Shown here: positions 17,879-27,700 of the stretch, one piece after another
Position numbering within the stretch: position 1 is the stretch's first letter
How the letters are laid out: the number at the start of each line of letters is the position of its first letter
NCBI RefSeq assembly: GCF_007751035.1
Contig: NZ_CP036433.1
Span: forward strand, 4,259,001 to 4,323,000
Length of the DNA stretch: 64,000 nt
Direction: 5' to 3'
Source: Lignipirellula cremea
Lineage (GTDB): Bacteria; Planctomycetota; Planctomycetia; Pirellulales; Pirellulaceae
Translations under genes and position numbers: made by a program
The notes under the pieces: generated by a model
The model's input: the letters and a program-made list of their open reading frames with translations, nothing else
What the model was told of the DNA's origin: nothing
Database searches by the model: none

Positions 17879-18231
17879 TATGCGATCTCCTTCGTGAGTT
17901 AATTGGTGCGTTCGATTTCCTGCGAACACGCTGCAGGAATAGATAGCAAGCCGCGTGCCACCGGAAACGAAATCCGGGAATGCCTGAAGAAGTCAGGGAA
18001 AGAAGGGGGTTCCGCCCAGGCAGGTCGGCCATGGGCAGCCTGTCGAACCGATTCTGCGGTTTGCAACCGTTCACACGATGCGGCAAACGAGACCGCTCTG
18101 GTCGCGCGGCGACCAGAGCACGACTCGGGAAGAGGGCTCGAGAACAAGCCCTGGAACGCCACGGCGCAGGTTTAACCCGGCAGCAGGTCCTCTACCAGGC
18201 GTCGCTGGCCCGAGGCTGCCTCATGACGCTT
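17879..18231. other. Intergenic region upstream of the CsbD-like gene
   Basis: 353 bases between two leftward genes. It contains a perfect hairpin (listed separately) and a weaker one (agggct/agccct near 18133-18151), and it must hold the promoter of the stress cluster. No clear -35/-10 pair was recognised on the minus strand. Confidence 0.5.
18095..18119 (-). terminator. Perfect 11-bp hairpin, likely terminator of the 18.2-19.2 kb gene
   Basis: Arms gctctggtcgc (18095-18105) and gcgaccagagc (18109-18119) enclose a 3-base loop. It lies 113 bases past the stop at 18232 on the minus strand and is followed there by a modestly T-rich stretch. It would separate that gene from the stress cluster. 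Confidence 0.5.
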
Positions 18232-19245
18232 CTAACGCAGCATGGTGCGAGAGATCGTTTCGATCTGGGCGATTCGTTCGTCTGGGCTGGCGGTCGGATC
18301 GAAGGTAAAGGGACGTCCCCACATTCGCGACAGGCGGCCTGCAGCCAGACGGCGGCAGTCCAGGTCGTCATGCGACAGCAAGACGATCCACGTCTGCTTG
18401 TCGTTCTCCAGCAGCGCCACGGCCCGGGCGGGCGAGTCCCCAATCGAGCACGCAAAGGCTTTTCGGATCGACGCCACGCGATGCAGTTGCTCCCGGTCCA
18501 GCAGATCGGGATTGATCTCGTCGAGCCACGGCAGCACGCCCTGGCCGTAGCCCACCAGTTCGTTCTGGGCTTCCTGACGCAGGCCAAAAGATTCGTGCGA
18601 GAGGCGTCCCACCAGTTGCCGGACCCGTTCTCGATTGATGCCGGACGGATTGGGGGCGACGCGGATCAGTTCCGCTTCGATGCCTGAGGCCGTTTCGTTC
18701 AAACCCCAGTCGGGACGCATTCCTTCCAGCACCGGCGTTAAATGTTGCCGGCATACGGTCGGTTCCGCCAGCATCATGCGCCAGAAGCAGGGCGCCTGGT
18801 AGCTGCGCCGGTCGGCGCCTTCTCCCACATGCATTTCAATGGCGCCGCTGGGCTGCTGGGTAAACTCCATGGCGACCGCCGTCGTAAAGCCTGGTTGCTC
18901 GACGCCGGAGGGCTCGACCAGGATTGAGACGGTTCCGTTTGCTTCGAAAGCCACTTTGAGCAAACGCTGGGGAGTCTGGCTTTCGTAGTGTGACGACATC
19001 CGGGCGTGGTTGACATTGACCGAGTACGTCTCCCGGCGGGAGCGATCTTCGGAAACCACGCTGAGCACTTTGGTCTGGTTGAAACGCGTGCTTGCCAGCC
19101 GCAAGCGGCCCAGTTGCACTTCGTAGCGTCCCCAGTGAAGCAGGACCGGGAGCGGAGGAGAATCGGCGTTTTCCGCCTTTGCTCGCGAATTAGAGAATCC
19201 CACCGCCAGAGATAGCATGGCCGCCAGGGCGATCCTTCGCTCCAT
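18232..19245 (-). CDS. Secreted protein of unknown function
   Basis: 337 residues with a short signal peptide (RRIALAAMLSLAVGFSNSRA). The start is supported by GAGGTG at -10. The N-terminal half looks beta-rich (YEVQLGRLRLAST, SVNVNHARMSSHYES). The C-terminal half is helical, HEAT-like (VRQLVGRLSHESFGLRQEAQNEL, then LDREQLHRVASIRKAF), a pattern common in planctomycete exported proteins. I recognise no catalytic motif or named family. A large inverted repeat lies 43-78 bases upstream of the start. It is divergent from the membrane protein at 19520. Confidence 0.6.
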   Translation of the reverse strand: MERRIALAAMLSLAVGFSNSRAKAENADSPPLPVLLHWGRYEVQLGRLRLASTRFNQTKVLSVVSEDRSRRETYSVNVNHARMSSHYESQTPQRLLKVAFEANGTVSILVEPSGVEQPGFTTAVAMEFTQQPSGAIEMHVGEGADRRSYQAPCFWRMMLAEPTVCRQHLTPVLEGMRPDWGLNETASGIEAELIRVAPNPSGINRERVRQLVGRLSHESFGLRQEAQNELVGYGQGVLPWLDEINPDLLDREQLHRVASIRKAFACSIGDSPARAVALLENDKQTWIVLLSHDDLDCRRLAAGRLSRMWGRPFTFDPTASPDERIAQIETISRTMLR

Positions 19246-19287
19246 GTCGCACCTCGTCTTTCTGGACGATTTTCACGCCCAAAATCA

Positions 19288-19323
19288 GTTTCGTCTGTCG
19301 GCAAAGCCGACAGGCGGCGAAAC
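19288..19323 (-). promoter_or_regulatory. Two-tier inverted repeat in the leader of the 18.2-19.2 kb gene
   Basis: Inner arms ctgtcggc (19295-19302) and gccgacag (19306-19313) pair perfectly around AAA. Outer arms gtttcg (19288-19293) and cgaaac (19318-19323) also pair. On the minus strand this folds just before the start at 19245, so it could be an RNA leader structure or a dimeric repressor site. Confidence 0.45.
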
Positions 19324-19469
19324 TTCGGCCTGCGCAGCATCCAGCCCGCAGCGCCATTTCCTTAACAAATATATCGGTTATTTCGCCTGGGGAAGTCCAG
19401 ACCACTTTGGGCCGTTTGATAGATTTTGAGAGATTTCCCTCATGGGGTCCGCAGGGCGGGCGGGACAAC

Positions 19470-19475
19470 TATAAT
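19470..19475 (+). promoter_or_regulatory. Perfect TATAAT -10 box for the 19.5 kb gene
   Basis: TATAAT sits 45 bases before the GTG start at 19520. No good -35 hexamer is found at 16-18 bases upstream, so the promoter may depend on an activator. Confidence 0.4.
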
Positions 19476-19519
19476 CGCCTGGGAACGATTCACGCCGCCG
19501 GGAAATTGAGGAGCCGCCT

Positions 19520-20473
19520 GTGTTCGACGCGCTCGCGAGTCTGGTTTTCGCGATCCATTTGATCTGTATGAACGTCGCTTCGGCGGGACCTTTGGGAGCC
19601 GCCTGGCTGGACTGGCGCGGCCGTCGCGGCGATCTGGCGGCCGCGCAAACAGGTCGCTGGCTGGCGGGAACCGCCGCTCTCTGCCTGCTGGGCGGAGCGC
19701 TAGCGGGACTGGCCCTGGGGGCGCTGGTATGGGATGACGCGTTTCACAAAGCATTGCTGGCGGTGCGGAGCCGGATCTTTTTTGGCGCGTGGGAGATCGT
19801 GTTCTCTTTGGTGTTGATGGTCGCACAGTACGCCTCTGCGCGGTGGTCGCGGCAACCGGCCGGCGTTGGCAGTTGTGTGTTCCGGAGCGTGCTGGCGGTG
19901 CTGGCTTCTTCGAATCTGCTTTATCATTTCCCGCCGCTGTTCGCCGTAGTGCGGCAGCTGGCGGCGAGCGGGGCGCCGGAACTGCCGCTGACTTCGGCCG
20001 AGTTTCGGGCGGCCATGCTGACGCCTGGGGTCTGGTCGCTGGCCGTGCACTTTGCCCTGGCTTCCTTCGCGATGGTCGGCCTGGTCGTGATGCTGAAACT
20101 GGCCTTCCGGAAGACGCCAGACGCGAAAGACGTCAATCCCGCTGGGAACGAAATGGATCCGGCCGACAAGGAAGCAGGCGACCGACTGGTCGCCTGGGGC
20201 GGACGCTGGGCTTTGATCCCGACCCTGCTGCAGTTGCCCGTCGGGGTCTGGGTGCTGTTCCAGTTTCCCGGACGCGTGCAGGATCGCTTGACGGGCGGGG
20301 AGCCGCTGCTGGCGGCCCTGTTTGGCGCCGCCGTGTTTGCGGCGCTGGGGCTGATGCATCACTTGTCGGCCGTCGCCATGGGAGACGCCTCGCGGAAGAC
20401 GACTTTCCTGGCGACCGGCATGATGGGCCTGGTCGTTCTGCTGATGGCCGGCCTGCTCCGCGCGATCAGCTAA
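19520..20473 (+). CDS. Polytopic membrane protein of unknown function
   Basis: 317 residues from a GTG start with GAGGAG upstream. About eight hydrophobic helices are visible (for example SLVFAIHLICMNVASAG, LCLLGGALAGLALGALVW, VHFALASFAMVGLVVMLKL, FLATGMMGLVVLLMAGLL). A soluble linker rich in Asp/Lys lies around residues 195-225. The His residues in VFAIHLICMN and LMHHLSAVAMGD could bind heme or metal, but I cannot place the family with certainty. The stop lies 36 bases from the convergent VWA gene's stop. Confidence 0.6.
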   Translation: MFDALASLVFAIHLICMNVASAGPLGAAWLDWRGRRGDLAAAQTGRWLAGTAALCLLGGALAGLALGALVWDDAFHKALLAVRSRIFFGAWEIVFSLVLMVAQYASARWSRQPAGVGSCVFRSVLAVLASSNLLYHFPPLFAVVRQLAASGAPELPLTSAEFRAAMLTPGVWSLAVHFALASFAMVGLVVMLKLAFRKTPDAKDVNPAGNEMDPADKEAGDRLVAWGGRWALIPTLLQLPVGVWVLFQFPGRVQDRLTGGEPLLAALFGAAVFAALGLMHHLSAVAMGDASRKTTFLATGMMGLVVLLMAGLLRAIS

Positions 20474-20509
20474 AGGCGTTGAGCTGACGCGCGTCTTGAC
20501 GCAGAGATT

Positions 20510-22609
20510 TTACAGATAGACGCGCTGGTTAAAGATCCACCATTCGGCCAGCAGTACGACGAGACCAAGCAGCACAATCCATTTCCAGTAGTCGACCTGC
20601 TGCGTTTCCCAGACGGCTTCGGCCCGTACGTCGGTCGCGCCAAACTGCAGCGTCGTCCGCGGCTGCAGGTTGCTTTCGCGACCGTCGAACAGGTTCACCG
20701 CGATCAGCTGCGACAACTGCGGGGAGTTTTCGTCGCGCACTTCGTAAATGCCCAGACGATCCGTCCGCGAGAACGGGAACAGCGTTTTCCCCTGCGGCTC
20801 GACTTTGGCCGGGCTTCCGCCGGGCGGCGTCACCATCAGGTATTGCTGCGGCAAGGCGGTCTGCAGCCGGACCAGATCGCCTGGGCGGACCAGGTCAGAC
20901 GCGATCGCCGTGCGGCCGCCGCCCTGGTGGCGGATCAGGTTCTGAAAGAAAATGGGGAAGCTCAGCCGCTGGTACCAGTTGGTGTTGTACGCCTGGGCGC
21001 CTTCTTTGCTGGTGCTGAGAATCTCCATCCCCAGCACGGCGTCCTCGTAGCCGTCGCGGGGCGCAATAGCGAACACGGCGCCAAACTGCGATTCGATCAG
21101 CGTCTTTCCGCCCGGCGGCGGCGTCACTTCGAAGCCTTCGACAAACAGCACATTGCCCAGCTCGATCAGCTGCATCAACGGATGCAAGCGGTCCCAGTCC
21201 AGCAGCGCCGGCGGGCCCTGCTTCTCTCCCTTTTTCCAGCCGTCGCCCGGCGGAATGGCGCCAATATAAAGCGTGCTGGCCGAAGGTGATTCCTGCGGCG
21301 AACAGCGATCGTAGATAATCAGATCATACGCCCCGCCGCGAGCCTCTTCCTGGTATTTTTCAGTCATCAGGACGGCCGGTTCTGCGATCCGCAAGGTGGA
21401 AATTTTGGCGGACGCCGGCGTGGTCAGCACCGTTTCCAGCAGTGGATTGCCGGGACTGACCAGCAGGATATTCGCCGGACGCGGCGCGTTGAGCGCCACA
21501 TAAGCGACGTTATCCAGAGCGAAGTCGTCCTGCCGGTTGATCCGCACTCGCAGCCAGGCATGCTCGATACTTTCCAGGCCGTAGCCCGAGAGATCAAAGT
21601 CGGCCCCGGCGGAACCGGGCGTACGCGGCGGGACGACGGCGGCGGCGCCTTCGGCCGGCGCATCGCTGGCGGCGGTCGCATTGTCTACCGTCGACTGGGC
21701 GCCAGGCAGCGTGAGGGCGGCCACGTCCCGCGGGGATTTTTCGTCGTTCAGGTAGACTTCGATCTCCACCTCGACCGGTTCCGGGTTGACGTTCTCCAGG
21801 CGGACGAACGCCTGCAGCTGGTCCGGTTTCTCCGCGTTCCGCTCGGTCGCCAGCGAGACGATGCCAACGTTATCCGGCTGGGGCTTGCCGATGGGGATGA
21901 ACTTCGGATCCAGGTTCCCCAGGAAGAAGTCGGGGACCGCAGCGAACCCGCCGTCGGAAAACAGATAGACGGTCGCCGGCTGGGCTTCGGCGACGGCCTG
22001 GTCTTGTGATGGCTGCGTGCTGTCGGACGGGTTGGCGTACGAAGAACGGCCCGGATTGGCCAGGCCGGCCGCATAACGCAGAGCGTCGTCGACCTGGGTG
22101 CGGCGCTGCGAAGGCTGGATGCTGTCGAGCCGGCTGCGAAGTTCGGCCCGGTTGTCGGAGTATGACTGCACGATATTCGACTGGTCGGAGAAACTCAGAA
22201 TCATGGCCGCGTCGCCGGAACGCATCTCGTCGATGATGCCGCGGGCCTGCTTCTTGGCTTCCTCCAGCCGGGAGGGGCCGACATCGGTCGCCGACATGCT
22301 GGCCGAGTTGTCGATCATCAAGATGAAGCGATTTCCGACCAGGTTGTTCGCTTGCCGGCTGGGCCGCAGCACGGCCAGGATGATCAGAAACAGAAGCAGC
22401 AGCTGCAGGAACAGCAGAATGTTCCGCCGCAGCCGTTGCCAGATCGTGTTGACGTGCAGGTCCTCGATCGCTCTTTTCCACAGGAACGTACTGGGAACCT
22501 CGATCGGGATCCGTTTCAGTTTCAGAAAGTAAAGCAGCACAATCGCCGGCGGCACGGCGGCCAGGATCAACCAGCCCCACCAGGGCAGCGTGGTCAGAAA
22601 GAAATTCAT
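20510..22609 (-). CDS. BatA-like VWA-domain membrane protein
   Basis: 699 residues. The ATG at 22609 overlaps the DUF58 stop by 4 bases (ATGA), which fixes the start. The N-terminus matches the aerotolerance-regulator (BatA) N-terminal domain: two helices (13-30 and 63-81) around LKRIPIEVPSTFLWKRAIEDL. A VWA domain follows with MIDAS DNSASMS (100-106) and FSDGG. A long periplasmic-looking region with beta-sandwich character comes next, and the chain ends in one helix (WIVLLGLVVLLAEWWIF). Proteins of this type work with MoxR ATPases and DUF58 proteins, probably in metal-dependent assembly of envelope or metalloenzyme complexes. Confidence 0.88.
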   Translation of the reverse strand: MNFFLTTLPWWGWLILAAVPPAIVLLYFLKLKRIPIEVPSTFLWKRAIEDLHVNTIWQRLRRNILLFLQLLLLFLIILAVLRPSRQANNLVGNRFILMIDNSASMSATDVGPSRLEEAKKQARGIIDEMRSGDAAMILSFSDQSNIVQSYSDNRAELRSRLDSIQPSQRRTQVDDALRYAAGLANPGRSSYANPSDSTQPSQDQAVAEAQPATVYLFSDGGFAAVPDFFLGNLDPKFIPIGKPQPDNVGIVSLATERNAEKPDQLQAFVRLENVNPEPVEVEIEVYLNDEKSPRDVAALTLPGAQSTVDNATAASDAPAEGAAAVVPPRTPGSAGADFDLSGYGLESIEHAWLRVRINRQDDFALDNVAYVALNAPRPANILLVSPGNPLLETVLTTPASAKISTLRIAEPAVLMTEKYQEEARGGAYDLIIYDRCSPQESPSASTLYIGAIPPGDGWKKGEKQGPPALLDWDRLHPLMQLIELGNVLFVEGFEVTPPPGGKTLIESQFGAVFAIAPRDGYEDAVLGMEILSTSKEGAQAYNTNWYQRLSFPIFFQNLIRHQGGGRTAIASDLVRPGDLVRLQTALPQQYLMVTPPGGSPAKVEPQGKTLFPFSRTDRLGIYEVRDENSPQLSQLIAVNLFDGRESNLQPRTTLQFGATDVRAEAVWETQQVDYWKWIVLLGLVVLLAEWWIFNQRVYL

Positions 22610-23493
22610 CGCACCAGCCCTCGCTGTCGCAAATAGCTGGAGACCAGGCGTTCCACCGGCGTGTCGGTGCGGGTCATCAGATAGCTCATGCCGCGACGGG
22701 TGCAGTAGTCGCGGGCGCCGCCGATAAAGGCGGCCAGCGTTTGCTGGTAACGGTCCAGCAGCGGCCGGCTGACGGTGATCTCGGCAAAGTCCTGGTCCTC
22801 GCAATCGACCAGCCGCAGGTCCCCTTTGACGTCGGGTTCGATCTCTTCCGGCGACAAGGTATGGATCACATAGCAGTCCATCTGCTGCGCCATCAGGAAG
22901 CGGAGGGCGTGCTCATAGCCTTCCTTGTCCATCAGGTCGGAGATCAGCACGACGATCCCTTTGCCGCTGTTCCGCAGGCAGAAGTTCTTCACGCCGGTCG
23001 CCAGCGACACATTCTCCCCCGGCTCGATACCATCGAGATAGCTGAGCAGCCGCGGCAGGCTGTGCCGTCCGCGCAAGGCCGGGTTCGACCGGCGGGGCGA
23101 GGCGCCAAGGGTTTCCACCCTGACCCGGTCAGCCCGGCAGAGACCAATAAACCCGAGCGCGGCGGCCAACTGTTTGGCGTACATCAGCTTGGTGGGATCG
23201 CCAAACTCCATGGAGCTGCTGGCGTCGATCAGGGCGTAAAAGTGCAGATCCTCTTCTTCGAGAAACAGCTTAAGGAACAGCCGATCCAGTCGGGCGTACA
23301 GGTTCCAGTCGATGAACCGCAGATCGTCGCCAGGGACGTAATTGCGAAAATCGGCGAACTCTACGCTTTGCCCCTTACGCTTGCTGCGACGCTCCCCTTT
23401 CATGCGGCCGCGAAAAATCTTCCGGCTGACGAGCTCCATTCGCTCCAGCTGGGCGAGCAGCGCTGGCGACAGCAAAGAAACCGCAGAAGACAT
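22606..23493 (-). CDS. DUF58 domain protein
   Basis: 295 residues. The ATG at 23493 begins just before the conserved region; the frame is open further but without homology. Conserved DUF58 features are RSKRKGQSVEFADFRNYVPGDDLRFIDW (read in part at 40-65), the VWA-like LIDASSSM MIDAS and VLISDLMDKEG. DUF58 proteins are usually encoded beside MoxR ATPases, as here: the MoxR stop is 134 bases upstream and the BatA-like gene overlaps downstream. Confidence 0.9.
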   Translation of the reverse strand: MSSAVSLLSPALLAQLERMELVSRKIFRGRMKGERRSKRKGQSVEFADFRNYVPGDDLRFIDWNLYARLDRLFLKLFLEEEDLHFYALIDASSSMEFGDPTKLMYAKQLAAALGFIGLCRADRVRVETLGASPRRSNPALRGRHSLPRLLSYLDGIEPGENVSLATGVKNFCLRNSGKGIVVLISDLMDKEGYEHALRFLMAQQMDCYVIHTLSPEEIEPDVKGDLRLVDCEDQDFAEITVSRPLLDRYQQTLAAFIGGARDYCTRRGMSYLMTRTDTPVERLVSSYLRQRGLVR

Positions 23494-23627
23494 GCACAAA
23501 CTTTCCGAAAAAAAACGTCGCAACAGGGAACGGACGAGGCGGCAAAACGTGTGGCAAGTTACTGCCGGAAACCCTGCTTTTTCGCAAAACATCGAAACCA
23601 GAACCTCAAGGCGTCAGCCTCGCGTTC

Positions 23628-24659
23628 CTAACTGGCCATGCTGGCGGCGACGGGGGCGTCGTCGGATTTTTCCGGCAGCTTTTCCAGGATCTCCAACAAC
23701 ACCTGGTCGGCCTCGATCCCTTCGGCCTGGGCCTCAAAATTGAGGATCACCCGATGCCGCATGGCCGGCAGAAACACCCGGCGGACGTCTTCATAGCTGA
23801 CGTTATAACGGCCTTCCAGCAAGGCCCTGACTTTCGCCGCCAGGGCCAGGGTCTGGGCGCCGCGGGGGCTGCTGCCCCAGCGCAGATATTTGTTGGTCGG
23901 CGGCAGTGCGAACGGGCCGCCGGGATGGGTCGCCAGGGTGAGCCGCACAATGTAATCCTGCACGTGCGAAGCCATGATGACTTCGCGAATCAGCTTCTGC
24001 CACTTCAGGATTTCGGCGCCGTCCATCACCTTTTGCGGTTCGATCACAATGCCTCGCGTGGTGCGGTCGATGATGGTCGACAACTCCTGGCGGCTGGAAT
24101 AGCCGACGACCAGCTTGTAGAAGAAGCGGTCCAGCTGGGCTTCCGGCAACGGATAAGTACCTTCCTGTTCCAGGGGGTTCTGCGTCGCCATGACAAAGAA
24201 CGGTTTGTCGAGGGTGAACTTCTGCCCGCCCGCCGTGATGGTGCCTTCCTGCATGGTCTCCAGCATGGCCGATTGCGTTTTGGGAGTGGCCCGGTTGATC
24301 TCATCCGCCAGCAGGATCTGCGTGAAGATGGGACCCTTCTGGAATTCAAAAACACGCCGACCCTCAGGCGTTTCCATCACCATGTTGGTGCCCAGGATAT
24401 CGGACGGCATCAGGTCGGGAGTGAACTGGATACGGTTGAACTGCAGGTTGAGCGTTTCCGCCAGCGTGCGGACCAGCAAGGTTTTCCCCAGACCGGGAAC
24501 GCCTTCGAGCAGGCAATGGCCGCCGACCATCAGGCAGGTGAGCACGCCGTGCACGATCTCGTCGTGCCCGACGATCACGCGGCCGATCTCGTTTTTGACG
24601 GCCGTATACCGATCGCGAAACTCATCGGCCTGTTGCTGCATCGATTCCGCAATACTCAC
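23628..24659 (-). CDS. MoxR-family AAA+ ATPase
   Basis: 343 residues from GTG 24659, which has GGGAGAAG 6-13 bases upstream; the ATG at 24641 lacks such a site. It has Walker A GVPGLGKT, Walker B LLADEINRA, sensor 1 ATQNPLEQEGTYPLPEAQLDRF (read in part) and the MoxR insertion typical of the family. MoxR proteins are chaperone-like ATPases acting with VWA/DUF58 partners to activate or insert metal into substrates. It stands 87 bases downstream of the 1037-residue VWA gene and just upstream of DUF58, so the four genes probably act together. Confidence 0.93.
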   Translation of the reverse strand: MSIAESMQQQADEFRDRYTAVKNEIGRVIVGHDEIVHGVLTCLMVGGHCLLEGVPGLGKTLLVRTLAETLNLQFNRIQFTPDLMPSDILGTNMVMETPEGRRVFEFQKGPIFTQILLADEINRATPKTQSAMLETMQEGTITAGGQKFTLDKPFFVMATQNPLEQEGTYPLPEAQLDRFFYKLVVGYSSRQELSTIIDRTTRGIVIEPQKVMDGAEILKWQKLIREVIMASHVQDYIVRLTLATHPGGPFALPPTNKYLRWGSSPRGAQTLALAAKVRALLEGRYNVSYEDVRRVFLPAMRHRVILNFEAQAEGIEADQVLLEILEKLPEKSDDAPVAASMAS

Positions 24660-24746
24660 ACTGCTTCTCCCGGTGAATGATCTTGTTTCAGGCTGATTCG
24701 AGATAGGGTTGCTGGCGGCGCCCACGAAAGGGCGCTCGCGGGGCGT

Positions 24747-27700
24747 TTAAGACGGCGGCGGATTGCGATCGCCGAACGCTTTTTTCTTCGCCTTTTTCAG
24801 GCGATCGGTGTAGGACTCTTCCTGGTCGCCCGGCGTGACTGCAGGACCGCTGGCGGGCGGTTGGGGTCGATCCGCCGGGCCGATGCCGGGCTGGTTCAGG
24901 GCGTCGCGAACGTCCCGTTCTGGTAACGGCTGGGCCGCGTCGGGTTCAAACCGGGCGGCGGCCCGTTTCTGATCCAGCTGTTCGGCGATCGCCGCTTTCC
25001 GATTGCGGAGCCGGGCGATCCGTTCGTCGGGCGGAGCCGGCGCTTCCTGCCGCAGGACGTTCGTGCGGAACCAGGTGAGCAGCGGCGTAATCCATTCAAA
25101 ACCGATCATCACCCGGCGAATCAACACATCGCCAAAAAAAGCGACGGACGCGATGAGCAGCATGAACGGCCAGACCCCGCGGCTGCTGATCGCCAGCGCC
25201 AGCGTCCGGCGGAACGTGTCGACCTTCAGCATGGTGTCGAGGCCTGCGTTCTGTCCGGTCGCCGGGCCGCCCGAATCGGGCGCCGCGGAGCCCTCGATCA
25301 GGGAGCCGGGCTCGCCGCCGGTTGGCTTCTGATCCGCGAGCTCCGTCAGCAGTCCGATATTCGTGTTCCGGTCGGTGAACTCCGACGAATAGGGCACATT
25401 CACGCCGGCCCGGATCAGGCCGTACTCGCCGCCTGGGTTAAGGGCGAGGAAGTAGCTGCCCGCTTCGTCGGCGTCGAACTCGCCCACATAGCGGCCTGAA
25501 GCCTCTTGCCGCAGCGTGACGGGTTTTTGTTCCAGCTGGGGCGTAACAACGCCGCCTGAGATATTGAGAAAGTTAAGGAACTCGTCGTCGGGGTTGAGGG
25601 CCGTGACCACGATCTGCACCTTGCCGTTCTGGGCGTCGGTGGAAACGGTGAACTTTCCCTGCTCATTAACAGGCCGCATTGACCAGCGAATAATCTGGCT
25701 GAAGAGCTTGTCGTAGTACGGCTGCTCTTTCCAGCTGTCGGCCCAGGCGTTGCCCGCGTCGCTGGTAAACGCAACCGTCCGGCCGACGCCAAAAGTCCAG
25801 CTGGCCAGCAGGGTCGAGTTGGCCGGTTCATCCGGTTTGTCGGCTCGCAGGGAGACTTCGACCAGCGGGCTGTCTTTGACGGTCGTCATCATATACCCGC
25901 GCAGGCGATGCAGCGGGCCTTCGATCCCGGTCAGCATTTCATGCGGGTAGACCACCTGCGGACTCACGCCGCCGTCGGGCTCAAAGATCAACGGTCGAGC
26001 GACCCGACGGGCTTCCCGCTGATAAATTCGGGGTAACGCCTTGGGGTTCTTCACCACGTAGTACTTGCCGCCTGTGTCGGCGGCCAGCTGCTGCAGCGGC
26101 GTACTACCGGCGGCGCCATGGGTGCCGACCGCTACAGTGGAGACCTGGATGTTCGATTTGACATACTGCTGGATCGTGGCCGCGGCCGGCGGCGAAGGGT
26201 CGCCGTCGCTGATAATGATCATATGTTTGACGGAGGCGTTGGTGCGATTGAAGGCGGCCAGCGCCATCCGCATCGCCGGATCGAACTGCGGCATGTCGCC
26301 GGGCGACATTTGATCCAGTCGCTTGAGCATCACCTGCTTCTGGGCTCCCACGCGGACCAGGCCGACCTTGCCGCCCCAGAGCCATTCGTCCCCCGTCATC
26401 GACCAGTGGATCAGGCCGCAATAGTCCATCGGCCCTAGCGCCTTGATCGCCTCGCGGGCGGTCACCTTTTGCCAATGGTTCCCCTGGGCCATTTCCGAAG
26501 CGTGCATCATCAGGGCGAGGGCGCCGACGGCCTGGACCTTGGCGTTCTTGATCTGAAAGTCGACCGGCATAGCTTCTTCCAGACGGGTATTCGACCAGCC
26601 GCCGGCGCCAAAGCTGCGGGGCCCGCCCAGCATCACCAGTCCGCAGCCCATCTGCTCGGTGTTTTGCACCAGCATGTCGATCTGTTCGTCGGTGAAGTTG
26701 CTCACCGTGTCGGCGTCGTCGCCGCTGCTCCGCGGCGTGTCGGCCAGAACGATGGAGTCATAAAACTGCAGCTCGGCCAGGCTGGTGAATAGCTGGTTGC
26801 TGGCCTGGACGTCGACTTCGATATTGTTGGCGCGCAAGCGATCCACCAGGAAGTCAAATTCGCCCTGGTGGTCCTGGTCTTCGATCAGCAGCACGCGGCC
26901 TTTCCCTTGCACATGGGTAAAGGCGGTCGCCGTGTTGTTCTGCGGCGTGATGTCCTGCGTGGGATCGTCGGGCGTGAAGGTGGCCCGATAGGTGTACGGC
27001 GCCGGGCGAGTGATCGTCGGTTTGAAACTAAAGACGTTCTTCCCCGGCTCCAGCACGACGGGGATCTCGGCGATCAGCTCGTCTTCGGAGCCTTCACGGC
27101 CAATGTAGCGATTCAATCGCAGCTTGCCGGGAGCCAACCCCTTGGGGTTGTCTGGCGTCGGCTCCGAAAAGCAGTCGATGACCACGCGGGCCTCAAAGGT
27201 TTGTCCCTGGCGAATGTCGGCCGGCAAGGCGACTTTGGAAACGGCGATCTCCGCCCTGCGATCCAGGAAGATGGGCGCCGCATCGACGCCAATGCCCGCT
27301 TCCGCCAGCGCCCTGGCCGCCCTGCGGGCGTCGCCCAGGTTCTCATTGCCATCGCTGACAATGACGACGCGTTTGGACGAATCTTTGGGGAACGAAGCCT
27401 GGGCCAGCTTGAGCGCCGACGCCAGATTGGTGGCGTCGGTGCGCAGGTTGATCGTGCTTTCGACATCGATCATGTAGATGTCGTCGTTAAACGGCGGTAT
27501 CTCAATCACGGCGTCGGCGCCAAACACAATCACGCCTGCGCGGTCTTCAAAGCGGGACCGATGGGCCTGCACCTCGGCGGCCACATATTCCATCATCGCC
27601 TGTCGACGGGCCGGCGGGATGCTCTGGGACTGATCCAGAACATAGATCACCGTCATTTTGTCGCTGGTCCGGTTGAGCTGGATCTCCGCCAGCGCCAACA

